Origin: Hymenobacter sp. CRA2
GTDB taxonomy: Bacteria; Bacteroidota; Bacteroidia; Cytophagales; Hymenobacteraceae
Length of the DNA stretch: 64,000 nt
Assembly (NCBI RefSeq): GCF_002007105.1
Contig: NZ_MVBC01000012.1
Span: 1 to 64,000, forward strand
Reading direction: 5' to 3'
Shown here one piece after another: positions 8,554 through 18,153 of the stretch. The notes beneath the pieces are model-generated. The model did not search any database. It was not told where the DNA came from and saw only the letters and a list, made by a program, of their open reading frames with translations. Both the position numbers and the translations under genes were made by a program. Numbering within the stretch: the first letter of the stretch is position 1; each line of letters starts with the position of its first letter.

Positions 8554-9558
8554 TTAGATGCCGAGACCCTGCAGGTCAGCCAGCCACAGATCCAATAGCT
8601 CCAGCTCCTGCTCGGTAACGATGCTTTCCTTGGCCAGTTCGGCGTAAGCCCGGCGCAGGTTTTCGCCCACGCTTACCGCCGGGTCGATGGCGCGGTTGAC
8701 GGCGGCAATGACGCGGTTCGGGTGCAGGTAGCAGGGGATTTCCGACTCGAAGTCCTTTACGTAATCGTGCGGGTTGCGCTCCTGAAGCACGGTGGCTTCG
8801 GTAAAGCCGAGGCGGTAGCCGTGGGCCCACATGATGGGCTGGGCAATCAGGCCGCGCAGGATGTCGGTGAAGCGGAACGTAACGTAGGCCGGCAGGTAGA
8901 GCAGCGGGAACAGTTCGCGGCGTACGGCCGTGTTCTGCGAGTTGAAGGGGCAGAGCGTGCCCTCAGCCAGCACGATGGGCGTGCGCTTGTCGAAGAACAC
9001 TTCCGTGTTGTCCACCAGACGGTAGATGGCGTCGACGTCCGGGTCGCTGTCGGCCAGGCCCTGCCACACCCCGATCTTCACGTTCTGCTTTTGCAGTTGG
9101 TCGTCTTTCAGCACCTGCTCCTGGTTCAGGATCAGATCCAGCGGGTAGCCGCGCGGCCAGATGTGGTGGCTGGTGAAGTTCTTGTAGATGTTGACAAACC
9201 CTTTGCCGCTCGGCGATACGTCAAACTCGCCTTCCATGAAAGGGAACGTCCAATCGTCGTACGGGATGTTGTCGTCGTCGGTATCGATGATAACCTGCGC
9301 CCCTTGGCGGATGGCGTGCAGGTAGCCCATCATCTTGCGGCCGTAGTGGTTGAAGGGCAGCTTGTCGAACATGCGGAAGCCGAGGGCCTCCTGATCGGCC
9401 ACGGATAAATAAGCCACGTTGGGCTCACTCCAGTCAGCAGGCGACTTCTTGTCTCCGGCCACTACCAGCTGGTAATCCGGCAGCGAGGCGAACTTGGTTA
9501 CGGCTTTGGTCGGCGCGAAGATAGAAGTAATGACGATGCTGGTTGGCTGGGCACTCAT
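8554..9558 (-). CDS. STELLO-family (DUF288) glycosyltransferase-like protein
   Basis: A 334-residue soluble protein. The N-terminal pattern ITSIFAPTKAVTKFA, then VVAGDKKSP, then LPFNHYGRKMMGYLHAI and VIIDTDDDNIPYDDW matches my recollection of the STELLO/DUF288 family, first known from plants and animals and now seen in bacterial polysaccharide loci. The DTDDDN acidic cluster near residue 95 looks like a GT-A DXD metal/nucleotide site. It sits between the GT-C membrane transferase and fcl in the glycan cluster, supporting a role in assembling or modifying the repeat unit. A TATCTTTG promoter element is 43 bp upstream, so it can be transcribed on its own. Function is inferred from family only. 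Confidence 0.7.
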   Translation of the reverse strand: MSAQPTSIVITSIFAPTKAVTKFASLPDYQLVVAGDKKSPADWSEPNVAYLSVADQEALGFRMFDKLPFNHYGRKMMGYLHAIRQGAQVIIDTDDDNIPYDDWTFPFMEGEFDVSPSGKGFVNIYKNFTSHHIWPRGYPLDLILNQEQVLKDDQLQKQNVKIGVWQGLADSDPDVDAIYRLVDNTEVFFDKRTPIVLAEGTLCPFNSQNTAVRRELFPLLYLPAYVTFRFTDILRGLIAQPIMWAHGYRLGFTEATVLQERNPHDYVKDFESEIPCYLHPNRVIAAVNRAIDPAVSVGENLRRAYAELAKESIVTEQELELLDLWLADLQGLGI

Positions 9559-9600
9559 GCGAATGGGCTAAGGGAAAAACCGGTTTGTTTTTCTGGGGCA

Positions 9601-9608
9601 CAAAGATA
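9601..9608 (-). promoter_or_regulatory. -7 promoter element of the STELLO-family gene
   Basis: TATCTTTG on the minus strand, a perfect TAnnTTTG, 42 bp before ATG 9558. No well-spaced TTG was found upstream. Confidence 0.5.
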
Positions 9609-9677
9609 GGAGCTTTCCAGCAAGGCTGAAAGGCGCAAAAAATAGTAGCGCACCGACTAACGAATACCTGCTGCGGC

Positions 9678-11126
9678 CTACGGGACCTGCGTAGCCCTCG
9701 CAAGCCGCAGCGGAAGCAAACGAGCAGCAACCCGGGCGAGGAGCCAAGCTGCGGGCAACAGCAGCAACACATCCGCCTGCAGCAGGTAGCGCATTTCCAG
9801 GCTCCGAAAATCGAAGCTCACGTAGAAATAAATGAACAGGAAGTAAGCGGCTACCGGCCCGAATAGGGCCTGCCGCCGGGCCGCCAACAGGCCCGCCGCT
9901 CCTACCAGTAGCAGCAGCGTGCGGTACAGAAACAGCACCCGCTGAATCAGCAGCTTGCCGCTGGACACTTGGTGCACCGTGGCCGTCTTAAAAAAGGCTT
10001 TGACCAGGTTGGCAGTGGGTACGGCGGTGTAGTAGGCCACGGGCTGGCGGCGGATGTAGCTGCGGCGCAGGGAGTCGAAGCCCGCGGCTACCTGGGCATT
10101 ACAGTTGGCAAAGCGCTCCGGCAATACTAGCCGATACTCATGCGTATCGAGGCGGCGTAGGTGGAAGCTGCTGCCGCAGCGAGCCGCTAGCGCCGTCAGG
10201 GCATAGGCCCGGCGTTCTTCGGTAGCGTCCTGAAATATCTCCCCCGGGTAGTGCAAGGGCACGTCGCGCACTAAGCCTTCCACCCAGGTGGTATTGTCGT
10301 TGGTCCAGCAATGCAGCCAATCGAGGTAAGCCTGCATGTCTTCGCGCTGGTTGGCATAGCCGGCCGCTACCGGCTTCACGAATACCCAGCGGCCGTAGTT
10401 GATATAGTTGCGCAGCGGCCAGCCGGCATAGAGCAGCAGAAAGCCGAGCATTACCCACGCGGGGCGTTGCCAGCGGCGCAGGAGCGCACCTTCGGCTGGC
10501 CAGAGCCACACGAACAATAGGCTGATAGGCAACAGAATGCCCATGAACTCACGCACGTAGAAAGCGGCTGCCGTCAGCAACCCCACCAGCAGGTAATGGC
10601 GGCGGGTATGAGCCCGCGCCGTAATCACATTCAGCCAGAGCACCGTGCAGAAGGTATTCATGGTTTCGCTGCCCACCACAGTTACCCACACGATGGCGAA
10701 GGGATAAGCGGCGTAGAGCAGGGCTACCAGGCGCGGCGCCAAAGTTGCACCGCCGGTCCAACGGCGCAACGTGTAGTACAGCAGCGCGATGGTGCCTGTA
10801 TCGCAGAGAATCTGGGTGGCCGTGAGGGCGGCTGCCACCCGCTGCGGCCCGAAAAGCACGTAGTGCAGGCCGTAGAAGAACGGGTAACCGGGCAAGCGGC
10901 CGAAAGCAGCATCCGGAATGAGCGGCTCCAGGGTATACTGCCCGGAGCGCCACCAGTTCATGAAGCTTTCGATGAAGGAAAAGGAGTCACCGTTGTAATG
11001 CTCCTGGCCGGCACCGTAGTAGATGGTTGCGCCCTTCCACCAGAATGCCAGGCGTAGCAGCAGGCCCAGGGCGAGGATGGCCAGCAGCCACCGATCGGCG
11101 GGCAGGCGCTTACTGGACGGGCCCAT
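9678..11126 (-). CDS. GT-C type membrane glycosyltransferase (PMT/ArnT-like, GT39 family)
   Basis: About 482 residues with roughly ten hydrophobic spans. It starts with a basic N-terminus and TM1 (WLLAILALGLLLRLAFW), followed by a periplasmic loop carrying the GDS acidic motif and RLPGYPFFYGLHY, as in ArnT/PMT-like enzymes that use polyprenyl-phosphate sugars. Later segments are VALLYAAYPFAIVWVTVVGSE and two C-terminal spans. The longest open frame begins at 11210, but that extension is out-of-frame sequence of the preceding gene; ATG 11126 gives a 17-bp overlap and starts directly before TM1. Coupling to the GtrB-like gene suggests a two-step system: make a lipid-linked sugar, then transfer it outside the membrane. 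Confidence 0.75.
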   Translation of the reverse strand: MGPSSKRLPADRWLLAILALGLLLRLAFWWKGATIYYGAGQEHYNGDSFSFIESFMNWWRSGQYTLEPLIPDAAFGRLPGYPFFYGLHYVLFGPQRVAAALTATQILCDTGTIALLYYTLRRWTGGATLAPRLVALLYAAYPFAIVWVTVVGSETMNTFCTVLWLNVITARAHTRRHYLLVGLLTAAAFYVREFMGILLPISLLFVWLWPAEGALLRRWQRPAWVMLGFLLLYAGWPLRNYINYGRWVFVKPVAAGYANQREDMQAYLDWLHCWTNDNTTWVEGLVRDVPLHYPGEIFQDATEERRAYALTALAARCGSSFHLRRLDTHEYRLVLPERFANCNAQVAAGFDSLRRSYIRRQPVAYYTAVPTANLVKAFFKTATVHQVSSGKLLIQRVLFLYRTLLLLVGAAGLLAARRQALFGPVAAYFLFIYFYVSFDFRSLEMRYLLQADVLLLLPAAWLLARVAARLLPLRLARATQVP

Positions 11127-12048
11127 ACACTTGCTTGACCACGTACAGCGGGCGGCTGCGGGCCGCATCGAGGCCGCGCCATACGTACTCGCCAATGATG
11201 CCCAGGGCAATCATCTGAAAGGAAGACACCAGCAGCACAATCAGCATGAGCGTGGTCCAACCTTCGGGCACATGCGAGCCGCTAATCTTGAGCAGCACGA
11301 TGTAGCAGCCGTAGAGCAGCGCCGCGAGGCCCAGCGTCAGGCCCATGCCCGAAATCAGGCGGATGGGAAAAAACGAGAAGGACAGCAGCGAGTCAATGAA
11401 CAGCTTCACCTTTTTCTGCAGTGTCCAGCGCGACTTCCCGATTTTGCGCTTCTGCCGCACGTAAGGGATGTTGACGTAGGCGTAGCCCAGCCAGATCATC
11501 AGGTAAAACAGGTTGCTGTTGCGCTCCTGCAGCTGCACCACCTGGTCGCGCACCTGCCGGTCAAAGAGCACGTAGTCGAAGCCGCCGTCGGGAATGTTGG
11601 GCAGGGCCAGACGCTTCATCAGGGTGTGAAACAGGTTGGCAAATAGCTTCTGCGGGCCGGTTTCCTCTCGGTCCTGCCGGTTGCCGATAACCAGCTTGAT
11701 GCCCTGCTTCCAGTACTGGTACATCTGTACCATCAGCTCCGGCGGGTCCTGTAGGTCGGCGGTGATGATGACCATACAGTCGCCGGTGGCCTGCTCCATA
11801 CCAGCTACGATGGCGTTGTAGGAACCGACATTGCCGGCCAGCTCCACCACTTTCACGCGGTCGGGCACCTGGCTCTGAAAAGCCAGCAGGGCCTGCAGGG
11901 TATTGTCGCCGGAGCCGTCGTCCACCATCACGTACTCTACTTCTACTTCGGCCGGGAACCGGGCTTCGTTGGCCAGCAGTTCCGCCGTGGTGACGGGGAT
12001 GTTGCCTTCGTTGAAGTAGCAGGGAATGATGACGGAAAGCTTGGGCAT
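11110..12048 (-). CDS. Polyprenyl-phosphate glycosyltransferase, GtrB/DPM1-like GT2
   Basis: A 312-residue GT2 enzyme with the N-terminal LSVIIPCYFNEGNI, VMVDDGSGDNT and ITADLQDPPELM motifs (DXD-like ADLQD). Two C-terminal transmembrane segments lie at roughly residues 230-255 and 265-290, separated by SGSHVPEGW, and the protein ends with IGEYVWRGLDAARSRPLYVV. This is the layout of GtrB/ArnC/dolichol-phosphate mannose synthase proteins, which load a sugar onto undecaprenyl phosphate at the cytoplasmic face. Its 3' end overlaps the GT-C gene, the expected user of the product. The sugar could be the FdtA/FdtB amino sugar or xylose made by the upstream genes. Confidence 0.85.
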   Translation of the reverse strand: MPKLSVIIPCYFNEGNIPVTTAELLANEARFPAEVEVEYVMVDDGSGDNTLQALLAFQSQVPDRVKVVELAGNVGSYNAIVAGMEQATGDCMVIITADLQDPPELMVQMYQYWKQGIKLVIGNRQDREETGPQKLFANLFHTLMKRLALPNIPDGGFDYVLFDRQVRDQVVQLQERNSNLFYLMIWLGYAYVNIPYVRQKRKIGKSRWTLQKKVKLFIDSLLSFSFFPIRLISGMGLTLGLAALLYGCYIVLLKISGSHVPEGWTTLMLIVLLVSSFQMIALGIIGEYVWRGLDAARSRPLYVVKQVYGPVQ

Positions 12049-12070
12049 GCGAGAAAACGGCGGCCGAAAA

Positions 12071-13174
12071 TCAGTTAAAAAAGGAGTGCACGGCGGTACT
12101 TACAGCCTGCAGATCGGTTTCCGTCATGCCCGGCCACAGCGGCAGGCTGAGGCTGGTGCGGGCCAGCTCTTCGGCCAGCGGAAAAGCGCCGGGCTGGTAG
12201 CCCAGAAACTCGTAGGCTTGCTGCAGATGCGGGGGTACCGGGTAATGAATTAGCGTGCCGATGCCGTGCTGGGTGAGGTGCTGCTGTAGTGCGTCGCGGC
12301 GGGCGGTGCGCACCACGTATAGGTGGTACACATGCGTGGCACCGGGCGCGGTGCGAGGCAGCACCAGTTCGGGTAAGTCGGCTAGTAAGGCATCGTAGCG
12401 GGCAGCCAGCTGTTGCCGCTGCGCCGTCCAGGTGGGCAGGTGGGGCAGCTTCACGCGCAGCACGGCGGCCTGCAGCTCGTCCAGACGCGAGTTATAACCG
12501 ACTCGCTCGTTGTAGTATTTCTGCTGCGAGCCGTAATTGCGCAGGGTGCGCACACGCTCGGCCAAGGTAGCATCGTGGCAAGTCACGGCGCCGGCGTCGC
12601 CGAGGGCGCCGAGGTTTTTGCCGGGGTAAAAGCTGGTGGCGTTCAACTGCCCAAAGCTGCCGGTCAGCTGCCCCTGCCAGGCTGCCCCTTGTGCCTGCGC
12701 GTTGTCTTCCACCACGTGCAGGCCGTGCCGCGCCGCTACGGCCATGATTTCGGACATGGCGCAAGCCTGCCCGTACAAGTGCACCGGCATGATGGCCCGG
12801 GTACGCGGCGTGATGGCGGCTTCGATGCGAGCCGGGTCAAGGTTGTACGTGTGCGGGTCGGGCTCCACGGGCACCGGCGTGGCGCCCACAAACGTGGCGG
12901 CCAGCCAGGTGGCGATGTAGGTATTGGAAGGCACGATGACCTCGTCGCCCTCCCCTACTCCCAGCGCGACCAGCGCCAGGTGCAGTGCATCGAGGCCATT
13001 GGCCACGCCCACGCAGTGCGGCACCCCGCAGAAGGCGGCATATTCCTGCTCAAACTGCTGCACCGACTTGCCCAGCACGTAGTAATGCGAGTCGTATACC
13101 TGCCCGATAGCGGCCATGATGTCCTGGCGCAAGGGGTCGTGCTGGGCGGCAAAGGAAAGAAACGAAACAGGCAT
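12071..13174 (-). CDS. fdtB: dTDP-3-amino-3,6-dideoxyhexose transaminase, FdtB/QdtB-like
   Basis: A 367-residue DegT-family PLP aminotransferase. It shows NGLDALHLAL at 60-69, Asp157 in VVEDNAQAQGA and the PLP lysine Lys186 in SFYPGKNLGALGDAGAV, the arrangement of FdtB/QdtB-type enzymes. It would add the 3-amino group to a dTDP-3-keto-6-deoxyhexose using glutamate. The ketoisomerase that makes this substrate is the next gene upstream, 29 bp away, which is the strongest support for the assignment. Whether the final sugar is the Fuc3N or Qui3N type depends on the isomerase stereochemistry and cannot be decided here. An N-acyltransferase is not adjacent; the hexapeptide transferases at 2676-3860 are candidates. 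Confidence 0.8.
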   Translation of the reverse strand: MPVSFLSFAAQHDPLRQDIMAAIGQVYDSHYYVLGKSVQQFEQEYAAFCGVPHCVGVANGLDALHLALVALGVGEGDEVIVPSNTYIATWLAATFVGATPVPVEPDPHTYNLDPARIEAAITPRTRAIMPVHLYGQACAMSEIMAVAARHGLHVVEDNAQAQGAAWQGQLTGSFGQLNATSFYPGKNLGALGDAGAVTCHDATLAERVRTLRNYGSQQKYYNERVGYNSRLDELQAAVLRVKLPHLPTWTAQRQQLAARYDALLADLPELVLPRTAPGATHVYHLYVVRTARRDALQQHLTQHGIGTLIHYPVPPHLQQAYEFLGYQPGAFPLAEELARTSLSLPLWPGMTETDLQAVSTAVHSFFN

Positions 13175-13203
13175 AAGTCAGAAAAAGCCGCAGTACTAAC
13201 CGG

Positions 13204-13632
13204 TTAGTGGCCTGCCAGAGGTGCCCACACCCGCCGGTACTCGTCGTAGTCGCGGATATAATCGGTTTCGGTGTAGGGCTGCGAGGCCATGACCAGCTGC
13301 ACCGCCGTGTGCGAGTACTGCATGGTGTGCCAGGCATTGGGCGGTAGGTACAGGCCCACGTTGGGTTCCTCCAGCCGGAAGGTGTGCAATGTGCCATCGG
13401 GCGTTTCGGCCGTCACCACGATGCGTCCCGCCACGGCTACTAGTATTTGCTCGGTGCGGTGGTGGGCATGGCGCCCCCGCAGAATGCTCTCGGGCGTGTA
13501 GTACGTCCAGAACACCCGCTCTACCCGAAAGGGCAACGCACCTTCAGCTTCCACCACCGAAATGTACCCGATGCTGGGTTCGCCGAGCCGGGGCAACGTG
13601 ATTAAGTGCGGAAGCAGGTAGGCTGAATTCAT
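13204..13632 (-). CDS. fdtA: dTDP-4-keto-6-deoxyglucose 3,4-ketoisomerase (FdtA/QdtA-like cupin)
   Basis: A 142-residue single-domain cupin. Family features are the GYISVVEAEGALPFRVERVFW start, the catalytic RGRHAHHRTEQILVAVAG block with paired histidines, and LYLPPNAWHTMQYS near residue 100. It isomerises dTDP-4-keto-6-deoxy-glucose to the 3-keto form in the cytoplasm, feeding the adjacent aminotransferase. The RmlA and RmlB enzymes needed to make the substrate are not in this window and should lie elsewhere. A TAGCTTTG promoter element at 13647-13654 sits just upstream and marks this as the first gene of its unit. Confidence 0.85.
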   Translation of the reverse strand: MNSAYLLPHLITLPRLGEPSIGYISVVEAEGALPFRVERVFWTYYTPESILRGRHAHHRTEQILVAVAGRIVVTAETPDGTLHTFRLEEPNVGLYLPPNAWHTMQYSHTAVQLVMASQPYTETDYIRDYDEYRRVWAPLAGH

Positions 13633-13646
13633 AGGAGGAGCTGTTG

Positions 13647-13654
13647 CAAAGCTA
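13647..13654 (-). promoter_or_regulatory. -7 promoter element of fdtA
   Basis: TAGCTTTG on the minus strand, 14 bp before the fdtA ATG at 13632. The implied leader is about 10 nt. Confidence 0.5.
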
Positions 13655-13715
13655 ACCGTTCGCGCGGAAGCATCCTAGCTGACAGCAGCTCCAGAACCGT
13701 GCCCACAAATGCGCA

Positions 13716-13759
13716 ATGCCCGAAACGCCTGCGACAAGAGCCGCATTCGTTTCGGGCAT
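13716..13759 (-). terminator. Hairpin downstream of uxs
   Basis: ATGCCCGAAACG (13716-13727) pairs perfectly with CGTTTCGGGCAT (13748-13759) over 12 bp with a 20-nt loop, just after the uxs stop. Sequence following on the minus strand is only weakly T-rich. It separates uxs from the fdtA unit. Confidence 0.5.
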
Positions 13760-13780
13760 GGGATGGCACTTCGGTGCTGC

Positions 13781-14743
<963 letters not shown>

Positions 14744-14801
14744 AGGCTGTTAGCTGATATTAGCAGGTTTGGAATTGATTTAGGCTATCCGCCGACGGGC
14801 T

Positions 14802-16145
14802 TTATTGCACCGCGGGCTCCCGGTGACGCGTGCGGATGCCGATGCAGTGGTAGGCAAAACCGGCTTCTTCCATCTCCTGGGCGTCGTAGATGTTGCGGCC
14901 GTCGAAAACCACGCGCTGCCTCATCAGGCGGGCTACCACCCCGAAGTTGGGTGAGCGGAACTGCGGCCACTCCGTTACCACCAGCAGGGCGTCGGCGTCG
15001 ATCAGGGCCTCGAACTGATCCTTGGCGTAGCCGATCCGGTCACCCAGGCTATGCTGGGCTTCCTTCATGGCCACCGGGTCGTAAGCGGTTACCGTCGCGC
15101 CAGCTTCGAGCAGCTTTTCGATGATAACCAGCGACGGTGCTTCGCGCATGTCGTCGGTCTTGGGCTTGAACGAGAGGCCCCACACGGCGAATTTCTTGCC
15201 GGTCAGGTCGCCCCCGAAGTGTTGCTCTACCTTGCTGTAGAGCACCGACTTCTGGTTATCGTTGACGTTTTCCACGGCTTTGAGCACTTGCATCTCGTAA
15301 CCGTTTTCCGAAGCCGTCTTGATCAGCGCCTTCACGTCCTTGGGGAAGCAGGAGCCGCCGTAGCCGATACCGGGATAAATGAACTTGTTGCCGATGCGGG
15401 CGTCGGAGCCGATGCCCAGGCGCACCTTGTTCACATCAGCCCCCATGATTTCGCACAGGTTGGCAATGTCGTTCATGAACGAAATCTTGGTCGCCAGCAT
15501 GGAGTTGGCGGCGTATTTCGTCATTTCGGCCGACGGAATGTCCATGAAGATGATCGGGTGGCCGTTCATCAGGAAGGGCTTGTAGAGGCGACGCATCACC
15601 TCTTCGGCGCGCTCCGAGGCCACACCTACCACAATGCGGTCAGGCTTCAGGAAGTCGTCGATGGCGGCACCTTCCTTCAGGAACTCGGGGTTGGAGGCCA
15701 CGTCAAACTCGATGTCGGCATCGCGCTTAGCCAGCGCCTGCTCGATTTCGCGGCGCACCTTGGCGGCCGTGCCCACCGGCACGGTGCTCTTGGTCACCAC
15801 CACGCAATGGCGGTTAATGTTCTCGCCAATGCCGCGGGCCACGGCCAGCACGTATTTCAGGTCGGCCGAGCCGTCTTCGCCGGGCGGGGTGCCCACGGCG
15901 ATAAAGGCCACGTCGGCATCCTGAATGCTCTCGGCCAGCGAGGTGGAGAAGTGCAGGCGGTCCGCTTCGACGTTGCGGGTTACCATTTCCTCCAAGCCGG
16001 GCTCGTAAATGGGCAGAATCCCTTGCTTGAGGTTGTCAATTTTCCGTTGGTCGATATCGATGCAGGTTACCTCAATGCCAACTTCGGCAAAGCAAGTACC
16101 CGTCACGAGGCCCACGTAGCCCGTGCCTACAACTGCAATTTTCAT
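14802..16145 (-). CDS. ugd: UDP-glucose 6-dehydrogenase
   Basis: A 447-residue member of the UDP-glucose/GDP-mannose dehydrogenase family. It has an N-terminal Rossmann motif GTGYVGLVTG (7-16), the TKSTVPVGT and EFLKEGAAIDDFLKPDRIV segments, and catalytic Cys266 in GYGGSCFPKD. A C-terminal UDP-binding domain contains GLSFKPKTDDMREAPS. It oxidises UDP-glucose twice with NAD+ to UDP-glucuronate, the precursor for the decarboxylase encoded next. UDP-glucuronate can also be used directly in the glycan, where the AsnB-like protein upstream could amidate it. Confidence 0.95.
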   Translation of the reverse strand: MKIAVVGTGYVGLVTGTCFAEVGIEVTCIDIDQRKIDNLKQGILPIYEPGLEEMVTRNVEADRLHFSTSLAESIQDADVAFIAVGTPPGEDGSADLKYVLAVARGIGENINRHCVVVTKSTVPVGTAAKVRREIEQALAKRDADIEFDVASNPEFLKEGAAIDDFLKPDRIVVGVASERAEEVMRRLYKPFLMNGHPIIFMDIPSAEMTKYAANSMLATKISFMNDIANLCEIMGADVNKVRLGIGSDARIGNKFIYPGIGYGGSCFPKDVKALIKTASENGYEMQVLKAVENVNDNQKSVLYSKVEQHFGGDLTGKKFAVWGLSFKPKTDDMREAPSLVIIEKLLEAGATVTAYDPVAMKEAQHSLGDRIGYAKDQFEALIDADALLVVTEWPQFRSPNFGVVARLMRQRVVFDGRNIYDAQEMEEAGFAYHCIGIRTRHREPAVQ

Positions 16146-16173
16146 GGCGAAGACGATGTCTGGAATGAAGGAA

Positions 16174-18135
16174 TTAAGAGTTGGCCGACTGCGCCAGCGT
16201 CGACTTGCTGGTGGCCACCCCGCTACCGGGCATCATATAGCGCTTCCACCAATGCTGGAACACAATGAGCGCCCAGATGCGGGCGTGCACGTCGCCGGGG
16301 TTACGCGAAAATAGTTGCTGCTTCAATGCCCGCACGGCGTCCACGGAAAAAATTCCTTGGGATTCTACAAAACCATCCGATAGCAGGTCGTCCTCAATCA
16401 GCGGACGCAGCTCGTTGCGGAACCACTTCAGCAGGGGTACTTCAAAGCCGTGTTTGGGGCGCTTGTACAGCTCCTCGGGCAGCATTGGGCGGAAAGCATC
16501 CTGCACGATGCGCTTCTTCAGCTGGGCGTTGATTTTGCTGTCGACGGGCAGCGAAAAGGCGAAGTTGACGACGTGGTAATCGAGAAAAGGGCTGCGCACT
16601 TCCAGCGAGTTGGCCATGCTCATCAGGTCCACCTTGGTGTTCATGTCGTAGGGCAGCACCAAGCCCATGTCCGTTAGCAGCACCTCGTTCAGGTCGCCAT
16701 CGGCGTGAATGTTCTCCAGAATATCCTTGCGGCGCTTCTCGGCCAGCTTCTTGTTGACTTTGCGCCGCGACTCCGGGCTAAGCAGCGAGCGGGCGTCCTT
16801 TTCGTTAACGAAGGTGGCCCAGTCCCAGTAACGGTCCTTGGGGCCGGAGAGCATGCCGCGCGAGAAGCGCTGAAACTGCCGCACCTTGTTGCCGAAGTAC
16901 GAATTGCGCGACTTAGGCAGCGCATCCCACAACAGGTTCAGGCCCGTGACGGCCTCGGCCTTCCAGTCGGGGTTGCGCACCTGCCACTCGCCCATGTGCT
17001 TGTTGTAGCCGGCAAACATCTCGTCGGCCCCGTCGCCCGATAAAGCCACGGTGACCTTCTGCCGGGTTTCGCGGCTGAGGATGTACACGGCCAGGGCCGA
17101 GGAGTCGGCAAAGGGCTCGTCGAAGTAGTCCAGCACGTCGAACAGGTGCTGGTACATGTCGTTGTTGGTGAGCGAGAAGACCGTGTGGTTGGTCTTGTGC
17201 ATCTTGGCCACCAAGTTGGCGTACTTCGTCTCGTCGAAGAAGGGCTCGTCCTTGAAGCCGATGCTGAACGTGTTCAGGTGCGGCGTGTGCTTGGCAGCCA
17301 GCGCCGTCACCACCGAAGAGTCGATGCCGCCGCTCAGGAAGGCGCCCAACGGCACGTCGGCCACGAGGCGGCGCGCCACGGAGGCGTCCATCAGCTCGAC
17401 CAATTTGGCCTGCTGCTGCTCGTAGCTGAGCTTGTTTTTGGCAACCTTCTTCGGGTCGTACGGAATCTTGTACCAGCGCTTGCGCACCACCTTGCCGTCG
17501 GCCTTAATAAAGAGGTAATGGCCGGGCAACAATTTCTTGACGCCCTTGAAGATGGTAGCCGGACCAGGAATGTAGTTCAGCTGCAGGTAATGACTCAGGG
17601 CCGCGTAGTCGAGCTTGCGCGGTACGCCCAGGGCCAGCAGCGACTTCATCTCCGAGGCAAACATGAGCTTGTCCTCGTCGCGGTACACCAATAAGGGCTT
17701 CACGCCCATCCGGTCGCGGGCGATGAAGAGGGTATTTTCCTCTTTATCGTAAATAGCCAGCCCGAAAAAGCCGTTCAGCTTCTTCAGAAAGCCGCGGCCC
17801 TCCGTGATGTAGAGCTTCAGAATAACCTCCGTGTCGGTGTGCGACTTAAAAGTGTAGCCCTTCTTCTGCAGCTTGGCGCGCAGCTCGCGGAAGTTGAAAA
17901 TCTCGCCGTTGAAGACGATGGTGTACCGCCCCGACTCGTCGGTCATGGGCTGGTTGCCATCGGCGGAAAGGTCGAGAATGGCGAGGCGCCGGAAGCCCAG
18001 GCCTACGCAGTCGTATACGAAATGCCCCTGCGAGTCGGGCCCCCGGCTCACAATAGCGTCGGTGGAAGCTTGCAGGCCCGCGAGCGACGACCGACCAGGG
18101 TCAGAAAAGGCGAAGAGTCCGGTTATTCCACACAT
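16174..18135 (-). CDS. asnB: Asparagine synthase (glutamine-hydrolysing) / glycan amidotransferase
   Basis: A 653-residue two-domain protein. The start is set at ATG 18135 because the class II glutamine amidotransferase nucleophile must be Cys2 (MCGITGLF); the longer frame from 18216 would bury it. The glutaminase domain (about 1-190) shows RGPDSQG and FNGEIFNFREL. The synthetase domain has the ATP pyrophosphatase motif SGGIDSS at 268-274 and SGDGADEMFAGY. The enzyme makes asparagine from aspartate, ATP and glutamine, but relatives in O-antigen clusters amidate uronic acids. Its place next to ugd favours the second role or makes it possible. A -7 element sits only 10 bp before the ATG. Confidence 0.88.
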   Translation of the reverse strand: MCGITGLFAFSDPGRSSLAGLQASTDAIVSRGPDSQGHFVYDCVGLGFRRLAILDLSADGNQPMTDESGRYTIVFNGEIFNFRELRAKLQKKGYTFKSHTDTEVILKLYITEGRGFLKKLNGFFGLAIYDKEENTLFIARDRMGVKPLLVYRDEDKLMFASEMKSLLALGVPRKLDYAALSHYLQLNYIPGPATIFKGVKKLLPGHYLFIKADGKVVRKRWYKIPYDPKKVAKNKLSYEQQQAKLVELMDASVARRLVADVPLGAFLSGGIDSSVVTALAAKHTPHLNTFSIGFKDEPFFDETKYANLVAKMHKTNHTVFSLTNNDMYQHLFDVLDYFDEPFADSSALAVYILSRETRQKVTVALSGDGADEMFAGYNKHMGEWQVRNPDWKAEAVTGLNLLWDALPKSRNSYFGNKVRQFQRFSRGMLSGPKDRYWDWATFVNEKDARSLLSPESRRKVNKKLAEKRRKDILENIHADGDLNEVLLTDMGLVLPYDMNTKVDLMSMANSLEVRSPFLDYHVVNFAFSLPVDSKINAQLKKRIVQDAFRPMLPEELYKRPKHGFEVPLLKWFRNELRPLIEDDLLSDGFVESQGIFSVDAVRALKQQLFSRNPGDVHARIWALIVFQHWWKRYMMPGSGVATSKSTLAQSANS

Positions 18136-18145
18136 AATTGGTGGG

Positions 18146-18153
18146 CAAAGGTA
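18146..18153 (-). promoter_or_regulatory. -7 promoter element of asnB and the glycan cluster
   Basis: TACCTTTG on the minus strand, ending 10 bp before ATG 18135. If used, the transcript would have a leader of only a few nucleotides. No clear TTG at the usual distance was found. Confidence 0.45.

Noticed and set aside
15051-16268. 405-codon plus-strand frame opposite ugd
   Set aside because: Antisense shadow of a well-conserved dehydrogenase gene.
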